Origin: Clostridia bacterium
GTDB lineage: Bacteria; Bacillota; Clostridia; TANB77; CAG-508
Reading direction: 5' to 3'
Length of the DNA stretch: 64,000 bases
Assembly: GCA_900753165.1 (NCBI GenBank)
Contig: CAADYC010000089.1
Location: 1-64,000, forward strand
Of the stretch, positions 61,143 through 64,000 are shown piece after piece; position 1 is the stretch's first letter, and the number at the start of each line of letters is the position of its first letter. Made by a program: the position numbers and the translations under genes. The notes beneath the pieces were generated by a model that was given only the letters and a program-made list of their open reading frames with translations, did not search any database and had not been told where the DNA came from.

Positions 61143-63095
61143 ATGAAAAAATTAAAGAAAAACGAAGCGATAACACTAGTAGCCCTAGTAGTAACAATTA
61201 TCATCTTGTTGATGCTTGCGGGAATAACAATATCAACAATAGGTGGAGAAAATGGACTATTTACAAGAGTGAAATTAGGAAAAGAAAGATATGCAATATC
61301 TGAAGCAAAAGAAAAGTTGGAATTGGAGATAACAAATTTGCAAATAGAACAGCAGGGAAAAGGAGAGGAATTAAAAAAAGAAGATTTGCCAAAAATAAAT
61401 AATGACGAAATAGATGTACGCGACACAACAAATTTTCCTGTAGAAGTAATATATAAAAACTACAAATTTGAAGTAGATAGTAATTTTCAGGTTACATATG
61501 TCGGTGAAGCAAATGGGACAATTATAACGTATACAACAGAACCAAATGGTTATACGAATCAAAACAAAGTAAAAGTTTTGGTAACAATAAGCAACCCTAA
61601 AGGAATAAAATCAATATTAAAACCTGGAGAAACAGACAAAATATTACCACAAGATAGAACAACAGCGGGAATCGAATTTACAGTAACAAAAAATGGACAT
61701 TATATTTTGAAAGTGGAAGATATTGATGGAAATGAAGTTTTTAAAGATATTTATATTGAGTTGATTGATACACTAACTCCAGGTGAATTTACACCAGAAA
61801 TTCAAAAGGCAGACAGTAGTATTACAGTAATTGAAAATGGAAAAGATGCAGAAGCAACAGAAGAAAGTTGTAAAAGTGGTATTGACCATTATGAATATTA
61901 TTTAATAGATTCAAGTAATAAAGAAACAAAATATGAAACTAATAAGATAGAAAATCTAGCTTTAGGAAGTTATAAATTATATGTTGTAGCATTTGATAAA
62001 GCTGGGAATAATAAAAAATCTAGTATAATAGAGTTTAAATTATCAAGAAGATTTAAGATGGTTGAGACAGGTGGATTTCATACTTTAGCTATAGATACAG
62101 AAGGAAATTTATGGGCATGGGGGCAAAATCCTTATGGACAATTAGGAGATGGAACAACAGTAAATAGAACAAATCCAGTGCAAATAAAATCGGAAATAAA
62201 ATTTAAAGAAATATCAGTAGGGAGATCTCATAGTGTGGCGATAGATATAGAAGGAAATTTATGGACATGGGGAAGAAACGATTATGGACAATTAGGAGAT
62301 GGAACAACAACAAATAGAACAAGTCCAGTACAAATAAAAGCAGGGACAAAGTTTATTAAAATATCTGCTGAGGATGATAGAAGCTTAGCAATAGATATAG
62401 AAGGAAATTTATGGGCTTGGGGAAATAATTACCGTGGACAATTAGGAGATGGAACAACAACAAATAGAACAAGTCCAGTACAAATAAAAAGCAACACAAA
62501 ATTTGCAAAAATATCTATTGGTGTTAAATATAGTGTGGCAATAGATATAGAAGGAAATTTATGGACGTGGGGGATTAATGATAAAGGACAATTAGGAAAT
62601 GGAACAACAACAGATAAAATGACACCAATACAAATAAAAGATGATACGAAATTTTTAAAAATTTCGGCGGGAAGAGCTGGACATGTTTTAGCTATAGATG
62701 TTGAAGGAAATTTGTGGGCATGGGGGCAAAATCCTTATGGACAATTAGGAGATGGAACAACGACAAATAGAACTATACCAGAACAAGTGAAACCAGACAT
62801 GAAATTTTCTGAAATATCAGCAGGAAATACGCATAGTATAGCAATAGATGATAAAGGAAATTTATGGGCTTGGGGAAATAATTACCGTGGACAATTAGGA
62901 GATGGAACAACAACAAATAGAACAACTCCAGTACAAATAAAAGCAGGTATAAAATTTACAAATGTATGTGCAAGAGGAAATGATTCTAGTTTTGCATTAG
63001 ATAGTGGAAACTATTTATGGGCATGGGGGTATAATTATAATGGTCAACTAGGAGATGGAACAACAGTTAATAAATTGGAACCAGTTGAAATCTAG
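61143..63095 (+). CDS. Pilin-like N terminus fused to seven RCC1 repeats
   Basis: 650 aa. N terminus KKNEAITLVALVVTIIILLML is a type IV prepilin-like membrane segment without the usual Gly before the cleavage site. A helical spine, two Ig-like regions (about 110-300) and then seven RCC1 blades with WAWGxNxxGQLGDGTT motifs follow, enough for one closed beta-propeller. Blades share near-identical DNA, a sign of recent duplication or conversion. Likely surface-exposed, possibly adhesive. GAGGAGG precedes ATG. Confidence 0.88.
   Translation: MKKLKKNEAITLVALVVTIIILLMLAGITISTIGGENGLFTRVKLGKERYAISEAKEKLELEITNLQIEQQGKGEELKKEDLPKINNDEIDVRDTTNFPVEVIYKNYKFEVDSNFQVTYVGEANGTIITYTTEPNGYTNQNKVKVLVTISNPKGIKSILKPGETDKILPQDRTTAGIEFTVTKNGHYILKVEDIDGNEVFKDIYIELIDTLTPGEFTPEIQKADSSITVIENGKDAEATEESCKSGIDHYEYYLIDSSNKETKYETNKIENLALGSYKLYVVAFDKAGNNKKSSIIEFKLSRRFKMVETGGFHTLAIDTEGNLWAWGQNPYGQLGDGTTVNRTNPVQIKSEIKFKEISVGRSHSVAIDIEGNLWTWGRNDYGQLGDGTTTNRTSPVQIKAGTKFIKISAEDDRSLAIDIEGNLWAWGNNYRGQLGDGTTTNRTSPVQIKSNTKFAKISIGVKYSVAIDIEGNLWTWGINDKGQLGNGTTTDKMTPIQIKDDTKFLKISAGRAGHVLAIDVEGNLWAWGQNPYGQLGDGTTTNRTIPEQVKPDMKFSEISAGNTHSIAIDDKGNLWAWGNNYRGQLGDGTTTNRTTPVQIKAGIKFTNVCARGNDSSFALDSGNYLWAWGYNYNGQLGDGTTVNKLEPVEI
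62074..63090 (+). repeat. Seven ~150-bp RCC1 blade repeats
   Basis: Repeat words GGACAATTAGGAGATGGAAC and AATTTATGG recur at each blade. Blades 3 and 6 are almost identical, including the unusual ACCGTGGACAATT stretch. Confidence 0.8.
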
Positions 63096-63110
63096 ATAAA
63101 AATTAAAATT

Positions 63111-63140
63111 AAAAAGCAAGAAAAATTTCTTGCTTTTTGT
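63111..63140. terminator. Terminator of the RCC1-like gene
   Basis: AAAAAGCAAGAAA/TTTCTTGCTTTTT with a 4-nt loop and T-run. Confidence 0.85.
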
Positions 63141-63199
63141 TATTTCTTATAGTAAAATGTAAACAGCTTGAAAGGACTAAAGAAAGTCCTAAAATTAAA

Positions 63200-63275
63200 A
63201 TTTGAGATTGAAAAACGGTCCATTAATTCAAAAAAAGAGAGATTTTGTGTGGTGGCCCCTCAATCACAGTAAATT
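63200..63275. repeat. Degenerate MITE/REP-related sequence before smc
   Basis: TTTGAGATTGAAAAACGGTCC on the left and GTGGTGGCCCCTCAATCACAG on the right resemble the ends of the 11362 element (GTGGTGGCCCCTTAATCCCG). Probably an eroded, internally deleted copy. Confidence 0.55.
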
Positions 63276-63296
63276 TCTAAAAAGGTGAGAAGATAA

Positions 63297-64000
63297 ATGT
63301 ATTTAAAAAGATTAGAATTACAAGGATTTAAATCCTTTGCAGATAAAACAGTATTGGAACTAATGCCTGGAATAACAACAGTAATAGGGCCAAACGGTTC
63401 AGGAAAAAGTAACATATCAGACGCAATAAGATGGGTACTTGGAGAACAAAGTATGAAATCATTAAGAGGTACAAAATCTCTAGACATAATATTTGCAGGT
63501 ACTCAAAATAGAAAGTCTTTAGGCTTTGCCGAGGCTTCTTTGGTATTTGATAATTCTGATGGTGCATTGCCAATTGAATATACGGAAGTAACAGTTACAA
63601 GAAAAATTTATAGAAGTGGTGAGACTGGTTATTATATAAACAAAGTTCCATGCAGATTAAAAGATGTATTGGAATTGTTTATGGATACTGGTATTGGTAA
63701 AGATGGATATTCAATTATTGGACAAGGTAAAATCGATGAGATTTTGAGTAACAAGTCTGAAGATAGAAGACATATTTTTGAAGAGGCTGCAGGTATTGTT
63801 AAATATAGGACAAGAAAGCAAGAGTCTGAAAAAAAGTTGGAACATACAAAGTTAAATCTTTTAAGAATTAATGATATTTTGTCTGAAATTGAAGGAAATC
63901 TAGAGCCTTTACAAATGCAAGCAGACAAGGCTAAAAAGTATTTAAATTTAAGAGAAGAGTTGAAGAATATTGAAATTGGTCTATTTGTTTACAACATAGA
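63297..64000 (+). CDS. smc: Chromosome partition protein SMC (5' part)
   Basis: At least 234 aa, truncated by the window edge. Begins MYLKRLELQGFKSFADKT; Walker A GPNGSGKSN near residue 32, then the R-loop region and the start of the first coiled coil (SEKKLEHTKLNLLRINDIL). ATG 63297 follows AAAGGTGAG. Condensin ATPase for chromosome folding and segregation. Confidence 0.97.
   Translation, partial: MYLKRLELQGFKSFADKTVLELMPGITTVIGPNGSGKSNISDAIRWVLGEQSMKSLRGTKSLDIIFAGTQNRKSLGFAEASLVFDNSDGALPIEYTEVTVTRKIYRSGETGYYINKVPCRLKDVLELFMDTGIGKDGYSIIGQGKIDEILSNKSEDRRHIFEEAAGIVKYRTRKQESEKKLEHTKLNLLRINDILSEIEGNLEPLQMQADKAKKYLNLREELKNIEIGLFVYNI

Overview
The window is a stretch of a low-GC (roughly 30%) Firmicutes chromosome, most likely an uncultivated gut-type member of the Clostridia. 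This rests on the mraZ-rsmH-ftsL-pbp-murE-mraY-ftsW-murG order, a meso-DAP type MurE, RicT, a four-gene pyruvate:ferredoxin oxidoreductase next to pyruvate formate-lyase, and frequent TTG starts. No rRNA or CRISPR array is present.

Layout. 1-2.9 kb: pflB and an XRE regulator (minus strand). 3.1-12.7 kb: a division/wall cluster under an MraZ-box promoter, without murF and murD. 12.8-17.7 kb: orphan histidine kinase, small membrane protein, lepB, holB, ricT and a 2[4Fe-4S] ferredoxin. 17,626-56,750: a complete siphovirus-type prophage of 39.1 kb inserted in the 3' end of the ferredoxin gene; a 20-bp repeat (17626-17645 and 56731-56750) marks attL and attR, and the host stop codon survives beyond attR. 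56.8-63.3 kb: a decayed REP-associated (RAYT) transposase between REP-like palindromes, the porG-D-A-B operon, an XRE regulator and a pilin-like/RCC1 surface protein. 63.3 kb to end: the start of smc.

Prophage modules in order: serine integrase; a small RNA; CI-like repressor and Cro-like gene around three copies of one operator; recombination and replication genes (NinB, HNH, DnaD-like, RusA, MT-A70 methylase, YopX and many small ORFs); an ArpU-like late activator followed by its probable target promoter; a double Tad2-like anti-Thoeris candidate; two tRNAs; terminase, portal, capsid, tail, fibre, holin and endolysin; then a leftward accessory region with AP2 and AbrB-like proteins, a type I toxin-like locus and a Spo0E-like protein.

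The outstanding observation is a decoding anomaly. Every in-frame CGG codon I could find in the window (11 sites in 10 genes: 10 phage sites, and host ftsW) lies exactly where the conserved protein continues in the +1 frame, as if the C were skipped and GGN were read as glycine. I found no CGG used as an ordinary sense codon; the several dozen other CGG trinucleotides in genes straddle codon boundaries. This suggests that CGG, or the quadruplet CGGN, is a constitutive +1 frameshift signal in this lineage, used by host and phage alike. Coordinates of affected genes below give the full frameshifted CDS.
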